From contig NZ_AOIQ01000011.1 in assembly GCF_000337515.1 (NCBI RefSeq), positions 21,618-85,617 on the forward strand: 64,000 nucleotides of DNA, given 5' to 3'. The notes beneath the pieces are model-generated. The model saw only the letters and a program-made list of their open reading frames with translations. It was not told the origin of the DNA and searched no databases. Source of the stretch: Halovivax asiaticus JCM 14624 (GTDB taxonomy: Archaea > Halobacteriota > Halobacteria > Halobacteriales > Natrialbaceae). Below, in pieces: positions 16,771 through 25,978 of the stretch; position 1 is the first letter of the stretch, and the number at the start of each line of letters is the position of its first letter. The translations under genes were made by a program, and so were the position numbers.

Positions 16771-18075
16771 TCACAACCGGTCGAGAAACGCATCGAACGC
16801 GCCGCTCTCGGGGTGGACGTGGGCGTAGGTGCCGAGGGCCCGGTACTCGGTCAGTCCATCGTGCGTCCCGTCGATCCCTGTCCCCCGGACGGTCTCGAAC
16901 GCGAACCGCGCATCGCCGTCGACGGTCGCCTCCGAGTAGTGGAACTCGTGGCCGCGAAGTCGTTCCCCATTTCCTGCCGTCAGCGTCTCGTCGATGGCGA
17001 CGAGTTCGACGTGATCGAGCGCCTGGTACCGCTCCCGCATGGTCACGTCGGCGGGGAGAACGCCGGCCATCTCGTGCGTGTCACCCTCGGTCGTGGTCAG
17101 CGTTTGCGACAGCGCCATCAGTCCGCCACACTCGCCCAGGATCGGGAGGCCGTCACTCGCGAGTCGCCCGAGTTCGGAGAGTGTCCCCGCCGATTCGAGC
17201 GCCTCGGCGTGCAGTTCCGGATAGCCGCCGGGAAGGTAGACGCCATCGCACTCGGGAACGGGGTCGCCGGCGATCGGTGAGAAGGTAACCAGGTTGGCTC
17301 GCTCGCGAACGCGCTCGATCGTCGCTGGATAGCGAAAGCAAAAGGCCGCATCGTCGGCGACCGCGACGATGGGGTCGCCCGGAGACGAACCGGTCTCGCA
17401 GGCTGTTGACGGCGGTGCCGGATCCCGCGCGACGTGGACGAGCTGCTCGACGTCGATCGTCTCCGCGGCCTCGGCGAGCGCATCTTCCGGGATCGGCGCC
17501 TCGTCGGCCATCTCGAGCCCGAGGTGGCGATCGGGGATCTCCAGGGCAGAATTCGGCGGAATCCGGCCGAAATACGTGAGACTGTCCGGCAACGCCTCCC
17601 GGATACCCGTCTCGTGGCGGCCGCCGTGGGCTCGCTGGGCGACGATCCCGGCAACCTCGATCTCCCGCCCGATATCGTCGGCGTAGGTCTGGAACCCGCG
17701 GGCCGTCGCCGCAACGCTCTCCATCCCCGCACTCGCGTCGACGACGAGGACGACCGGCAGGTCCAGCGCCTCGGCCACCATCGCCGTACTCGACCCGTCG
17801 CCGTCGTACAGCCCCATGACGCCCTCGACGACGCAGACGTCGCCCTCGCCGCGGTGGTAGTTGCGCCGGAGGCCATCCTCCCCGCAGAGCCACAGGTCGA
17901 GCGTCCGGGATGGGCGACCCGCGACCGCCTCGTGGTGACTCGGATCGATGAAGTCCGGACCCGCCTTCGCCGGCTGGACGTCGTGACCGGTATCTTCGAG
18001 GGCTGCGGTGATCGCGAGCGTCGCGACGGTCTTTCCGACGCCGGAACTGACGCCGCCAAGGACGAAGCCGTTCAT
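16771..18075 (-). CDS. cbiA: Cobyrinate a,c-diamide synthase (CbiA/CobB)
   Basis: 434 residues from ATG 18075 (MNGFVLGGVSSGVGKTV). The N-terminal half is a DTBS-like ATP-dependent ligase: P-loop GGVSSGVGKTVATLAIT, AKAGPDFIDPSHHEA and a VEGVMGLYDG loop that opens the ATP/substrate site. The C-terminal half is a class I glutamine amidotransferase with the nucleophile in LGECGGLMALSQTL and a late His (YAHVHPESGAF). It amidates the a and c side chains of (hydrogeno)cobyrinate using glutamine. It stands apart from the other cbi genes, after a 419-nt intergenic region, and converges with the enoyl-CoA hydratase gene. Confidence 0.95.
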   Translation of the reverse strand: MNGFVLGGVSSGVGKTVATLAITAALEDTGHDVQPAKAGPDFIDPSHHEAVAGRPSRTLDLWLCGEDGLRRNYHRGEGDVCVVEGVMGLYDGDGSSTAMVAEALDLPVVLVVDASAGMESVAATARGFQTYADDIGREIEVAGIVAQRAHGGRHETGIREALPDSLTYFGRIPPNSALEIPDRHLGLEMADEAPIPEDALAEAAETIDVEQLVHVARDPAPPSTACETGSSPGDPIVAVADDAAFCFRYPATIERVRERANLVTFSPIAGDPVPECDGVYLPGGYPELHAEALESAGTLSELGRLASDGLPILGECGGLMALSQTLTTTEGDTHEMAGVLPADVTMRERYQALDHVELVAIDETLTAGNGERLRGHEFHYSEATVDGDARFAFETVRGTGIDGTHDGLTEYRALGTYAHVHPESGAFDAFLDRL

Positions 18076-18494
18076 CACGCTTTTCTTTCTGCAAGTGAAC
18101 TTGAATTCGTCGGTGCCTCCCCGGCCGTCTGTCACGTCCCGTCGGCCGACGGGAGGCCAGTGGCGCCGAGTCCGGTCATGGCGTCCCGGCCGCGAATCGA
18201 TCTCCAACGCTACCTGCATCGCTCGACCGGACATGGACGACCATGTCCGAGAACGGCGTCTCCTCCGGACCGTCGCCGCGGGCGTAAATTCGTCGCCTAC
18301 CCCGATATATCGGCCTGCCCCGAAGTGATCGATCGACGGTCACCAACGGAAATCCGCGAGAGTCGCCCGAATCGCGATCGCTGTCTCGTCTCGACCGGTC
18401 GCTTGCGTGTCCGCGAACTACGCTGACCGTTCATGAGAATTATTTTATAGCATGACATACGTTTCTGACAAGAAGCGCCTATGAGAGGTGTCGA
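18076..18494. other. Intergenic region between cbiA and a divergent membrane-protein gene
   Basis: 419 nt without a convincing gene. It holds the cbiA leader, a perfect palindrome CCGATATATCGG at 18302-18313, and the TATA TTTTATAG at 18446-18453 for the gene to the right. No B12-riboswitch-like B12 box is visible on either strand. Confidence 0.5.
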
Positions 18495-18498
18495 ATGA
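18481..18498 (+). CDS. Five-codon leader ORF (MRGVE) coupled to the next gene
   Basis: ATG 18481 lies ~27 nt after the TATA at 18446-18453, at the predicted transcription start. After five codons the stop overlaps the start of the membrane-protein gene as ATGA. Translation of the main gene may therefore depend on termination-reinitiation. The evidence is positional only. Confidence 0.25.
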   Translation: MRGVE

Positions 18499-19190
18499 CA
18501 TCCGAGACACGACGGGAGTCGGAAGATGCCACGAGAACGGTTCGCGGTCCCAGACTCGTCGGACGAGGACTTCTCCTCGTCGGGGCGCCGCTTCTCCTCG
18601 CGATCGTTCTCTGGTTCCACCCGAGCGCTGGCCACGAGCCGTTCGCGACCCTCTCTCCGGTCGTTGACACGTGGTTTCTCGTCCACGCGCTCCTCTTGCC
18701 GCTCTTCGGCGTACTTGGAATCGGTCTCTACGTATTGCTGAGCGATTACCACGGGACCGTCGCGACGATCGGACGGATCGGTGTCGCGGTGTATCTCGTC
18801 TGTTATCTCGCGTTCGAAGCGATCGCCGGCATCGCGACGGCCGTGTTGATTCGGGAGTCGAGCGGGCTCGCTGCCGACCAGCGCGAGGGCGTCGAAACGG
18901 TCGTCGACATCGTGCTGTCGGACCCGGTCGATGGCGTCGCGGGCGTACTGGCGTTCGTCGGGACCGTCGGCAACCTCGTCGCGGTACTCGCGATAGCCGT
19001 CCTGCTTCGGCGGTCGGGTGCGCCACTCGTCCCGGTCGTTCTACTCGCCGGTTTGCCGATCGGTCTCGTCGCTCACGGCAGCACTCCGGGGGCCACGATC
19101 AGTATCTCGGCGTTCTGTCTCGGCGTTGCATGGATCGAGTTCGAGTGGCGCTTGTCGGAATCACAGCAATTCAGCAAGCGATTGGCGTGA
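18495..19190 (+). CDS. Integral membrane protein, unknown function
   Basis: 231 residues with about six hydrophobic segments, starting LVGRGLLLVGAPLLLAIVLWFHP after a charged cytoplasmic N-terminus. Further helices are at FLVHALLLPLFGVLGIGLYVLL, IGVAVYLVCYLAFEAIAGIATA, AGVLAFVGTVGNLVAVLAIAVLL and LVPVVLLAGLPIGLVAHG. There are no metal-binding or enzymatic motifs and no signal peptide. Similar six-helix proteins in haloarchaea are simply called hypothetical. The gene is alone on its strand between cbiA and the cobN unit, and position gives no reason to link it with cobalamin. Confidence 0.65.
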   Translation: MTSETRRESEDATRTVRGPRLVGRGLLLVGAPLLLAIVLWFHPSAGHEPFATLSPVVDTWFLVHALLLPLFGVLGIGLYVLLSDYHGTVATIGRIGVAVYLVCYLAFEAIAGIATAVLIRESSGLAADQREGVETVVDIVLSDPVDGVAGVLAFVGTVGNLVAVLAIAVLLRRSGAPLVPVVLLAGLPIGLVAHGSTPGATISISAFCLGVAWIEFEWRLSESQQFSKRLA

Positions 19191-19501
19191 CTTCCCTGCC
19201 ACACTCGGTCGCTTGCGCTCGTTCGGCGAGGGCAGCGTGTGACCGAAAACCATACCGATCGTACGAACGGGCGTTTCGCGCCCGCGACCGGATGAGGCTT
19301 CCTGCTTCCCAGAAGGTGTCAGACTACATCTGATAGCCCGTCGAGGGTCCCTCGACAAACGCACTGTGCAGAACGTGGGGGAACGCAGTCTCCACGGCGT
19401 TCGAAAATTACACAGCGATTTTCGCAACCTCCCGGAGAGTTACGCCCACCGACGGTCGGCAAAACTGTGATTCGCCTCGGTACCGATGGAGACCATCGAT
19501 T
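19191..19501. other. Intergenic region between convergent genes, with terminator-like palindrome
   Basis: 311 nt. The strongest feature is a stem GTCGAGG-GTC-CCTCGAC at 19340-19356 with a three-base loop, lying between the ends of the membrane-protein gene (+) and cbiE (-). I see no gene in it. Confidence 0.4.
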
Positions 19502-20329
19502 TCAGCGCCGAAGTACCTCCGCTCCGACCGACCGTCGAACCACGAGTACGTTCAGATCAACGAACGGCGTGTCTTCCGATCCGCTCCCACCAGCGTGGTC
19601 GGACAACTCGGCCAGCGTGAACCGGTGGATCCGCTCGTCCTCGTGGGTCAGTTTCTCGAGTACGAGTGCCTCCAACCCCGGATCTGCGCCGTTTTCGAGG
19701 AGGAAGTCGGCGATGTCGCCGGGCATGAAGTCGTACGGCCGGGGCAGCACCAGCAAGTGCCGGTCGCCGACGGCCGCGGCGAGTCGCGACAGGTCGGAGT
19801 CGATATTCCCGCTCTTGTGCAGCGTGACGAACTCGCTTCCCTCCATCGGCGTCCGGGCGCGGCTGGCGGCCAGCTGGAGCGAGGAGATGCCGGGAATCAC
19901 GCGGACCGGCGTCTCCGGAGCCGCTGCGGCCACGGCCCGCTGGACCTTCCCGACGAACTGGTAGCCCGAGTGGTTCGGATCGCCCATCAGGACGGCCGTT
20001 CCCGCCGCGCCGCTCGCCACGCGTTCGGCGAACGTCTCGAGCGCCTCCCTTTCGTCGGCGTACCCGCAGGTGAGCACGTCGGTCTCCGAACCCGCAACGT
20101 CGGCCACGAACTCCACGACGGTCGAAAACCCGACGACGACGTCGGCCTCGCGAATCGCCCGTTTTCCACGTGGGGTGAGGTACTCACTGTTCCCGGGGCC
20201 GATCCCGACGGCGAAGACCGGTGCGGTCGACGCGCCGGATCCGGCGTCGATAGCGCCTGTCGGCTCCGCCGACGCCGCGGCGACCGTCGCGGGATCGGGG
20301 CCCGCTTCGAGATCGTACTCGTCGCTCAT
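19502..20329 (-). CDS. cbiE: Cobalt-precorrin-7 (C5)-methyltransferase CbiE
   Basis: 275 residues. After a ~35-residue Ala/Asp-rich extension comes the SAM-dependent tetrapyrrole methyltransferase fold: FAVGIGPGNSEYLTPRGKRAI, VVVGFSTVVEFV, VLMGDPNHSGYQFV (the GDP-type SAM loop) and RVIPGISSLQLAASR. The YLTPRG motif and the length are typical of CbiE rather than CbiF/H/L. It methylates C5 of precorrin-7; in bacteria it is often fused to CbiT, here CbiT is separate at 39.3 kb. Its start overlaps the cbiC stop by 4 nt (ATGA), making it the last gene of cobN-cbiC-cbiE. Confidence 0.9.
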   Translation of the reverse strand: MSDEYDLEAGPDPATVAAASAEPTGAIDAGSGASTAPVFAVGIGPGNSEYLTPRGKRAIREADVVVGFSTVVEFVADVAGSETDVLTCGYADEREALETFAERVASGAAGTAVLMGDPNHSGYQFVGKVQRAVAAAAPETPVRVIPGISSLQLAASRARTPMEGSEFVTLHKSGNIDSDLSRLAAAVGDRHLLVLPRPYDFMPGDIADFLLENGADPGLEALVLEKLTHEDERIHRFTLAELSDHAGGSGSEDTPFVDLNVLVVRRSVGAEVLRR

Positions 20330-21075
20330 GGGGTCTGTTCCCCGTCGTCGATCGACACGTCAAGATCGATTTCGCCCGTGCGAACGTCGGTCGCGACGTG
20401 GATCAGTTCGTTCGTCAGCGCCGCGGCGAGCCCGCTCCCGCCCCGACGGCCGACGTGGGTGATCGCAGGGACATCGTACGTCTCGCTCACCTCGCGGATC
20501 CGCTGGCGGCTCTCCTCGGCCTTGACGAACCCGACCGGGTGAGCTAGGACGACGGCCGGCCGAGTCCCGTCCTCGATGCAATCCGCGAGCGCGAACGCCG
20601 CCGTCGGGGCGTTGCCGATCGTGACGATCGCGTCCTCGAAGGCTCCATCCTTGTCGAGTTCGAGCATCGCTGCCGCGGTCCGAGTCATGCCGGTTCGTTC
20701 GGCGAGGTCCGTCCCGTGGCCGATGGCCTTCGAGACCTCGCAGTCGTGGCCACGGCCCGTGACGCCGGCTTTCACCATCGTGATGTCGGTGACGATGGCC
20801 GCCGAGTCGATGACGGCCCGTGCGCCGGCGCGGACGGGCGCGTCCTCGCCGTCCCCGCCGGTGAACTCGATCAGGTGCTGGAACTCGATGTCGCCCATCG
20901 AGTGGACCGACTTCTGGCGAATTCGGTCGGCCAGCGTCTCGTCCGGGACGAACTGCCGGACGATATCCATGCTCGTCTCCGCGATGGCCATCGCGTTCTC
21001 CGTCGTCGCCCCGAGATCGGCGTACGCCTCGTCGATCTCCCCCTCGGACTCGGCTCCGCGCTCGGCGTCAGTCAT
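20326..21075 (-). CDS. cbiC: Cobalt-precorrin-8 methylmutase CbiC/CobH
   Basis: 249 residues. The family core is easy to read: the catalytic His region KSVHSMGDIEFQHLIEF, DSAAIVTDITMVKAGV, GNAPTAAFALADCI, VLAHPVGFVKAEESR and the C-terminal THVGRRGGSGLAAALTNELI. The enzyme moves the methyl group from C11 to C12 to give cobyrinate. The N-terminus carries a short acidic tail. It overlaps cobN by 8 nt upstream and cbiE by 4 nt downstream, so the three are one tightly coupled unit. Confidence 0.93.
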   Translation of the reverse strand: MTDAERGAESEGEIDEAYADLGATTENAMAIAETSMDIVRQFVPDETLADRIRQKSVHSMGDIEFQHLIEFTGGDGEDAPVRAGARAVIDSAAIVTDITMVKAGVTGRGHDCEVSKAIGHGTDLAERTGMTRTAAAMLELDKDGAFEDAIVTIGNAPTAAFALADCIEDGTRPAVVLAHPVGFVKAEESRQRIREVSETYDVPAITHVGRRGGSGLAAALTNELIHVATDVRTGEIDLDVSIDDGEQTP

Positions 21076-24000
21076 CGATCGTCACCTCCCCACCGCCGAC
21101 CTCGTTCGTCGTCCGCGCTTCGAGGTCACCCTCGACGGAGAGGTTCAGATCGCGCAGTCGATCCCTCGTCTCGTCGTCAGCGTCCCACAGGCCTCGGTCG
21201 ATCGCTTCGAGGAGCGTGTCGGTGATCGACGCCAGCGCCCACGGGTTCACGTCGCGCATCCATGCCTGGCGGTCCGCGTCGAACGCGAACTTCTCGGCGA
21301 CGTCCCCCCAGAGGTGATCGCTCACGACGTCGGTGGTGGCGTCCCAGCCCAGCGTCACGTCGACCGTCGTCGAGAGGTCGCCCGCGCCCTTGTAGCCGTG
21401 TTCCTCCATGGATTCGAGCCAGTCGGGGTTCAACACGCGCGATCGCATCGCCTTGCGGACCTTCTCCTCGTTCGTGTAGACGTCCACATTGTCGGGATCG
21501 GAGGAGTCGCCGACGTAGGAAGCCGGCTCCTCGCCCGACGTTTCGGCCACAGCCGAGATGAAGCCGCCGTGGAAGGCGTACCAGTCCGAGGAGTCGAACT
21601 CGTCTTGCTCCATCGTGTCCTCGATCTTCACCGTGGCGTCGACGGAAGAGAGGCGCCGCTCGAAGGCGTCGTGGGCGTCCGAGACGCGACCGCGCGAGCC
21701 CATGGCGTAGCCGCCCCACTGAACGTAGACGCTGGCGAGGTCCGCGCGGTCGTCCCAGTTGCCCTCGTCGACGGCCTTGTTCGTCCCGGCACCGTAGCCG
21801 CCGGGTTTCGTCGTGAAGACGCGGTGTTTCGCGGTCTTGCGGGCGTCGGATTCGTCGAGCCCGTCCTCGGCCTGCAACGCGTCGGCTTCCGCCTCGACGT
21901 GTTTCTTCACGTAGTTCAGCTCGTGGGGTTCGTCGAGATCGACGACCGCGTCGACGGCATCGTGGATGACGCCCGCCGCGGCGGGGAAGGCGTCGCGGAA
22001 GAGGCCGGAGACGCGGGTCGTGACGTCGATACGGGGTCGGTCGAGTTCGTCGAGCGGGATCGGTTCCACGTCGTCGATCCGTCCGGCGTCAGTCCACCGG
22101 GGCTCGACACCCATCATCGCGAGCACCTGCGCGATCGTCTCGCCGCGGGTGCGGACGGTCGGGGTTCCCCAGGCGACGACGCCGATTTCCTCCGGATACT
22201 CGTCGTTCTCGTCGTGGTGGCGCGCTAACACGCCTTCGGCGACCTCGCTCCCGACCTGCCACGCGGGCTTCGCGGGGACCTTTCGCGGATCGAGCGTGTA
22301 GAAGTTTCGCGCGGTCGGCAGCAGATCGACGCCGCCGCGGGTCGGCGCGCCGGAGCCGCCGGGCGGCACATACTCGCCCGAGAGTGCATCGGCAGTTCGC
22401 GGAATCTCGTCTTCGGCGCCCTGCACGCGAGGCTGCGCTTCCTCGCAGATGTAGGCCAGTACCTCTCGGAGGTCGTCGTGGGCGCGCGATTTGGCTCGCG
22501 CGTCGCCGATCGTCTCGAGATCGACGACGAGCAGGTTCATGTTCACTTCGTCCTCGGGACCGGCCTCACGCTCCGATTCGGGAATATCGAAGTCGTGTTC
22601 GGCGAGCGTCTCGATCAGTTCGAGGCTGGTCTCGTGGACGACGTCGGCTGCCTCGGCGTAGGTCATCCGGAGATCGTCGTCGTAGGTTCCCGGCGAGTCG
22701 AGCATCGTCTGGTAGTCGACGCCCAGCACACCGGCCACGCTCTCACGCAGGCTCGGCGCGCCGGGGTTCTCGAGTCGCGTGAGCGCGACGAGATACTCGA
22801 TCAGTCGATCGGCCTCCGGTGGTTCGGACATCGTGTGCAGTCCGAGTCGGATCTGGGTCGTTTTGACGTCGGTGAGGTACTCGTGAATCCGTTCGGCGAG
22901 TTCGTCGATGTCGACTGCATCTCCTTCCACGTCACCGTCCGCGAGCGTCGAGCCGGCTTCCTCCGGGCCGCGGACGTCCGCTTTCTGGTCGATTGTCCCC
23001 GAAATCCCGAGTTCCACCGCGAGGTCGAGTTCCTCGACTTTCTCCCGAATGAGGGCCTCGAGGTGGTCGCCGTCGTCGGCGCGGGCGTCCTCCATCCCGG
23101 CCTCGCGGTACTGGTTGGCGAGTTCCTCGAGTTCCGAGAGTTCGTCGTAGGTGCCCGCGTTCCGCATCACGGGCGTGAGGTAGTCGACGATGGCGGCGTA
23201 GGAGCGGCGCTTGGCCTGGGTCCCCTCGCCGGGGTTGTTCACGATGTACGGGTAGACGTTCGGGATGTCGTCCACCAGTTGATCGGGCGCGCTTGCGCCG
23301 TTCAACCCGACGGTCTTGCCGGGGAGCCACTCGAGACTGCCGTGGGTCCCCAGGTGAATCACCGCGTCGGTCTCGAAGGTGTTGCGCAGCCACGCGTAGA
23401 ACGCGTAGTAGTCGTGGGGCGGCTGGAGGTCCGAGTCGTGGTACACCTTCGACGGGTCCATCCCGAACCCGCGGGGGGGCTGGACGGTGACGAGGACGTT
23501 ACCGAACTCGACGCCCGGGATGGCAAACGGGCGGTCGGGGGCCTCGCCCCATTCCTCGATGACGTTCTCCTGAAACCGTTCGTCCGCGTTGCTGAACCAG
23601 TCTTCGTACGTCTCGGGTGGGATCACGTCGACCGAGAGATCGCGGACGTCCGCCGGCGCGACCCAGCGGTCCTCGAGGGTCAATTGAGAGGTGAGTTTCT
23701 CCACGAGGGACTGCCCGCTGTCGGGCATGTCGTCGCCCAGATCGTAGCCGCGGGCCTCGAGTTCCTCGAGCAGGTTGACCGTCGACTCGGGCGAGTCCAG
23801 ACCGAACGCGGTGCCGATCCCGTCGTCGCTCGGCGGATAGTTGTGCAACACGACGGCGACTCGCTTCTCCTCGTTCGGCGTGTGCCGAAGTTCGGCCCAG
23901 TTGACCGCGAGGTCGGCGACGTGGTCGATCCGGTCCTCGATCGGGAAGTGCTGTTTCGGCGCGGTGCCGATGTCGGCTGCGTCCTCGGTTCGTTCCTTGC

Positions 24001-24964
24001 CCGAGATCGGGTGCGTGATGACGGTCCCGTCGAACTCCGGAAGCGCGACGGAGAGGGCGAGTTCGAAGCCCATCACGCCGGTATCCGCGGACTCGTAGCG
24101 CGAGCGCGAGCGCATCGTCGTGATCGCCTGCAAGACGGGAACGCCGAGTTCACGGAGGAAGAGATCCGCCGTGTCGCCCTCGTCGCCGGCCGATCGACCG
24201 CGTTCGCTCATCCCGAGCGAGAACATGAAGCTACTCACTACGGCGTCGACGATCGGCCCGTCGGCGTCGCTGAACCAGTTGCGAGCCACCCACTCGGCGT
24301 TTTCCTGCCCTTCCTCGTCGGTCGCGGGGTTGCAAAAGGCCGGGAGAACGTTCGCTCCGCGGGCCTCGAGTGCCCGGACGAGGGCGTCGACGTAGCGCGT
24401 GTTGGCGTGGGTCCAGTGCGATTCGTAGAACCAGATGCCGACCGTCGGCTGGCCGGGGTCGTGCGTTTCGAGCAGTGCGTCGTACCCGATCCCCGGATGA
24501 TCGGGGTGATAGACGCCCTCCGTCGGTAGTTCGACCGGAGCGTCCCACGGGCCGTCGTACTCGCCGTACGTCGCCGCGAGGTAGCGACAGCACTGTTCGA
24601 CGTTGACCGTTCCACCCCGCTCCAGATAGTTGGAGACGGTCTCGCGGCGATCCGCCGTGACGGTGGTGTCCTCGATCGCGTAGCCGTCGCCCGTCGACTT
24701 GACGATCAGCGGAACGCGCTCGTTCGCGAGTTCGCCGACCGCGTAGTCGTAGCCGGGCATGCTCTCTTCGGCCCCGTGGAGCCAGAAGACGGTCGCCGCC
24801 GCGTCTCGCAGCTCGTCGACGAACGCCTCGACGGCGGCCTCGTCCTCGAGGTCCGAAGCCGACCGTACCACGAGATCGACGTCGTCCCCGAGTCGCTCGG
24901 CCGCACGCTGGATCGCTCCGAGTTCGTTCTCCGTCGCCGTGTAGATCCCAATCCGTGCACACAT
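21068..24964 (-). CDS. cobN: Cobaltochelatase subunit CobN
   Basis: 1298 residues, full length for CobN/BchH-type large subunits. Recognisable blocks are FWLHGAEESMPGYDYA near residue 60, VGIWFYESHWTHANTRYVDAL, ERGRSAGDEG, VAVVLHNYPPSDDGIGTAFGLDSPESTVNLL in the middle, the HLGTHGSLEWLPGKTVGL site and VYPYIVNNPGEGTQAKRR. It binds the corrin ring and cobalt, while an AAA+ partner drives insertion; ChlID, encoded 1 kb away, is that partner. The start at 24964 follows a TATA-like GCTAAAGT (24987-24994) at the right distance for a leaderless mRNA, with a TATTGTATTA motif between them. Confidence 0.95.
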   Translation of the reverse strand: MCARIGIYTATENELGAIQRAAERLGDDVDLVVRSASDLEDEAAVEAFVDELRDAAATVFWLHGAEESMPGYDYAVGELANERVPLIVKSTGDGYAIEDTTVTADRRETVSNYLERGGTVNVEQCCRYLAATYGEYDGPWDAPVELPTEGVYHPDHPGIGYDALLETHDPGQPTVGIWFYESHWTHANTRYVDALVRALEARGANVLPAFCNPATDEEGQENAEWVARNWFSDADGPIVDAVVSSFMFSLGMSERGRSAGDEGDTADLFLRELGVPVLQAITTMRSRSRYESADTGVMGFELALSVALPEFDGTVITHPISGKERTEDAADIGTAPKQHFPIEDRIDHVADLAVNWAELRHTPNEEKRVAVVLHNYPPSDDGIGTAFGLDSPESTVNLLEELEARGYDLGDDMPDSGQSLVEKLTSQLTLEDRWVAPADVRDLSVDVIPPETYEDWFSNADERFQENVIEEWGEAPDRPFAIPGVEFGNVLVTVQPPRGFGMDPSKVYHDSDLQPPHDYYAFYAWLRNTFETDAVIHLGTHGSLEWLPGKTVGLNGASAPDQLVDDIPNVYPYIVNNPGEGTQAKRRSYAAIVDYLTPVMRNAGTYDELSELEELANQYREAGMEDARADDGDHLEALIREKVEELDLAVELGISGTIDQKADVRGPEEAGSTLADGDVEGDAVDIDELAERIHEYLTDVKTTQIRLGLHTMSEPPEADRLIEYLVALTRLENPGAPSLRESVAGVLGVDYQTMLDSPGTYDDDLRMTYAEAADVVHETSLELIETLAEHDFDIPESEREAGPEDEVNMNLLVVDLETIGDARAKSRAHDDLREVLAYICEEAQPRVQGAEDEIPRTADALSGEYVPPGGSGAPTRGGVDLLPTARNFYTLDPRKVPAKPAWQVGSEVAEGVLARHHDENDEYPEEIGVVAWGTPTVRTRGETIAQVLAMMGVEPRWTDAGRIDDVEPIPLDELDRPRIDVTTRVSGLFRDAFPAAAGVIHDAVDAVVDLDEPHELNYVKKHVEAEADALQAEDGLDESDARKTAKHRVFTTKPGGYGAGTNKAVDEGNWDDRADLASVYVQWGGYAMGSRGRVSDAHDAFERRLSSVDATVKIEDTMEQDEFDSSDWYAFHGGFISAVAETSGEEPASYVGDSSDPDNVDVYTNEEKVRKAMRSRVLNPDWLESMEEHGYKGAGDLSTTVDVTLGWDATTDVVSDHLWGDVAEKFAFDADRQAWMRDVNPWALASITDTLLEAIDRGLWDADDETRDRLRDLNLSVEGDLEARTTNEVGGGEVTIDD

Positions 24965-24976
24965 GATGTAAACTGC

Positions 24977-24986
24977 TATTGTATTA
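24977..24986. promoter_or_regulatory. Shared motif TATTGTATTA in the cobN promoter
   Basis: The decamer lies between the minus-strand TATA (24987-24994) and the cobN start. The same TATTGTATTA occurs between TATA and start of chlID (25961-25970), and a variant TATTGTATATTA lies in the promoter of the Cys-rich gene (25815-25826). It is a candidate operator. Confidence 0.4.
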
Positions 24987-25171
24987 GCTAAAGTGCAGTT
25001 GTAGTACGCCGCGGCAAAAAGGTATCGGAGGGGTGCCGAGTACGGGACCGACCGGTGGGAGTGCGAACGGCCGAGGCGGTCCGGTTCGGTCTCCCTGACC
25101 AGCCCCCGAGCGTCACCGCGTGACAGTTGGAATAGCCGAATCGGTCGTCGGATTCGACGAGGCGCGAGTTC

Positions 25172-25795
25172 CTAACAGCAACCGTTCACCTCGACACACG
25201 GAAGCCCGCCGGTGGATTCGACCCAGCAGACCTCCATCCTACCGCCGCCGATCTCGCCGCACGGGTAGTTCTGGTGGCAGGTACAGTCCGGACACATGTC
25301 CGCCGCTCCGACGGCAACACGCTCGGGACCGTGACCTGGTGCGTACAACAGCGTGACGTCGTCCCCATCCGGTTCGAACGTGGCGTACGCGAGGTCGCGT
25401 TCGGGCTGGACGTAGAGCGTCAGGACGCCATCGTCCGTCGGCGTTTTCGTTCCGAACAGCCTCCGTTGGCCGATCTCGTCGTCGATGGACAGGCCGAACG
25501 TGCCGCGACCCGCCCGACCGCCGTGGATAGCCGCGACGTCCATGTCGAGCGCGGACGCGGACGCCGTCTCGACCAGCCCTGCGTCGGAGAGCTCCGTCAA
25601 CAACTGTCCGGCAAGATCCTCGTAGATCCGTTCGACGTCGAGACGCTCGACGGGCAGCGGCCGGATCGTTCTCCGCGCCGCGCTGGTTGCTGCGCCGGAT
25701 CCGCTGGCCGCTCCGAACGCCGTTACGGCCGTTCCCGTCGCACCGAGCCGTTTAAGCACCGATCGCCTGTCGACGGATATGTCATTCTGTGACAT
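25172..25795 (-). CDS. Tat-exported protein with a cysteine-rich C-terminal domain
   Basis: 207 residues from ATG 25795, which is 27 nt after an AT-rich TATA region. The N-terminus is a Tat signal (DRRSVLKRLGATGTAVTAFGAASGSG), then ~130 residues without a recognisable fold. The last 40 residues hold eight cysteines (168, 171, 173, 179, 190, 200, 206, 207), starting CPDCTCHQNYPC and ending NGCC. The layout, a Tat leader plus a spacer plus a small Cys-rich end, resembles the halocin C8 precursor, but the sequences are not obviously alike. A surface metal-binding or disulfide-rich peptide is possible. It sits upstream of cobN on the same strand (207-nt gap) and diverges from chlID. Confidence 0.7.
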   Translation of the reverse strand: MSQNDISVDRRSVLKRLGATGTAVTAFGAASGSGAATSAARRTIRPLPVERLDVERIYEDLAGQLLTELSDAGLVETASASALDMDVAAIHGGRAGRGTFGLSIDDEIGQRRLFGTKTPTDDGVLTLYVQPERDLAYATFEPDGDDVTLLYAPGHGPERVAVGAADMCPDCTCHQNYPCGEIGGGRMEVCWVESTGGLPCVEVNGCC

Positions 25796-25960
25796 ACACA
25801 CAATAGTCAATGGATATTGTATATTAATATTTTGGTTGCCGATAGCACGGTTCGGCTCGAATACCGCCGACGTGACGCTGGATCGGCCGGTCAGTTCCGT
25901 ATCCGTCGATCGGTTTCGTGTCGACTGTCGCGACGAGGTGACAGCACCTTCATAAACCCG

Positions 25961-25970
25961 TATTGTATTA
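25961..25970. promoter_or_regulatory. Shared motif TATTGTATTA in the chlID promoter
   Basis: Located between the TATA TTCATAAAC (25949-25957) and the ATG at 25979, identical to the element in the cobN promoter. A protein bound here would cover the transcription start. Confidence 0.4.
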
Positions 25971-25978
25971 TCGAAAGT

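Noticed and set aside
18302..18313. Palindrome CCGATATATCGG before cbiA
   Set aside because: Too far (over 220 nt) from either start to be an obvious operator; no second copy found at other cbi promoters.
19191..19501. Possible cobalamin riboswitch near cbi genes
   Set aside because: No B12-box consensus or expected junction was found here or in the leaders of cbtB, cbiT, cobN or cbiA, and most of these mRNAs appear leaderless.
22478..24529. A plus-strand open frame of ~680 codons opposite cobN
   Set aside because: Mirror of cobN codons; cobN has full-length family motifs and its own promoter.
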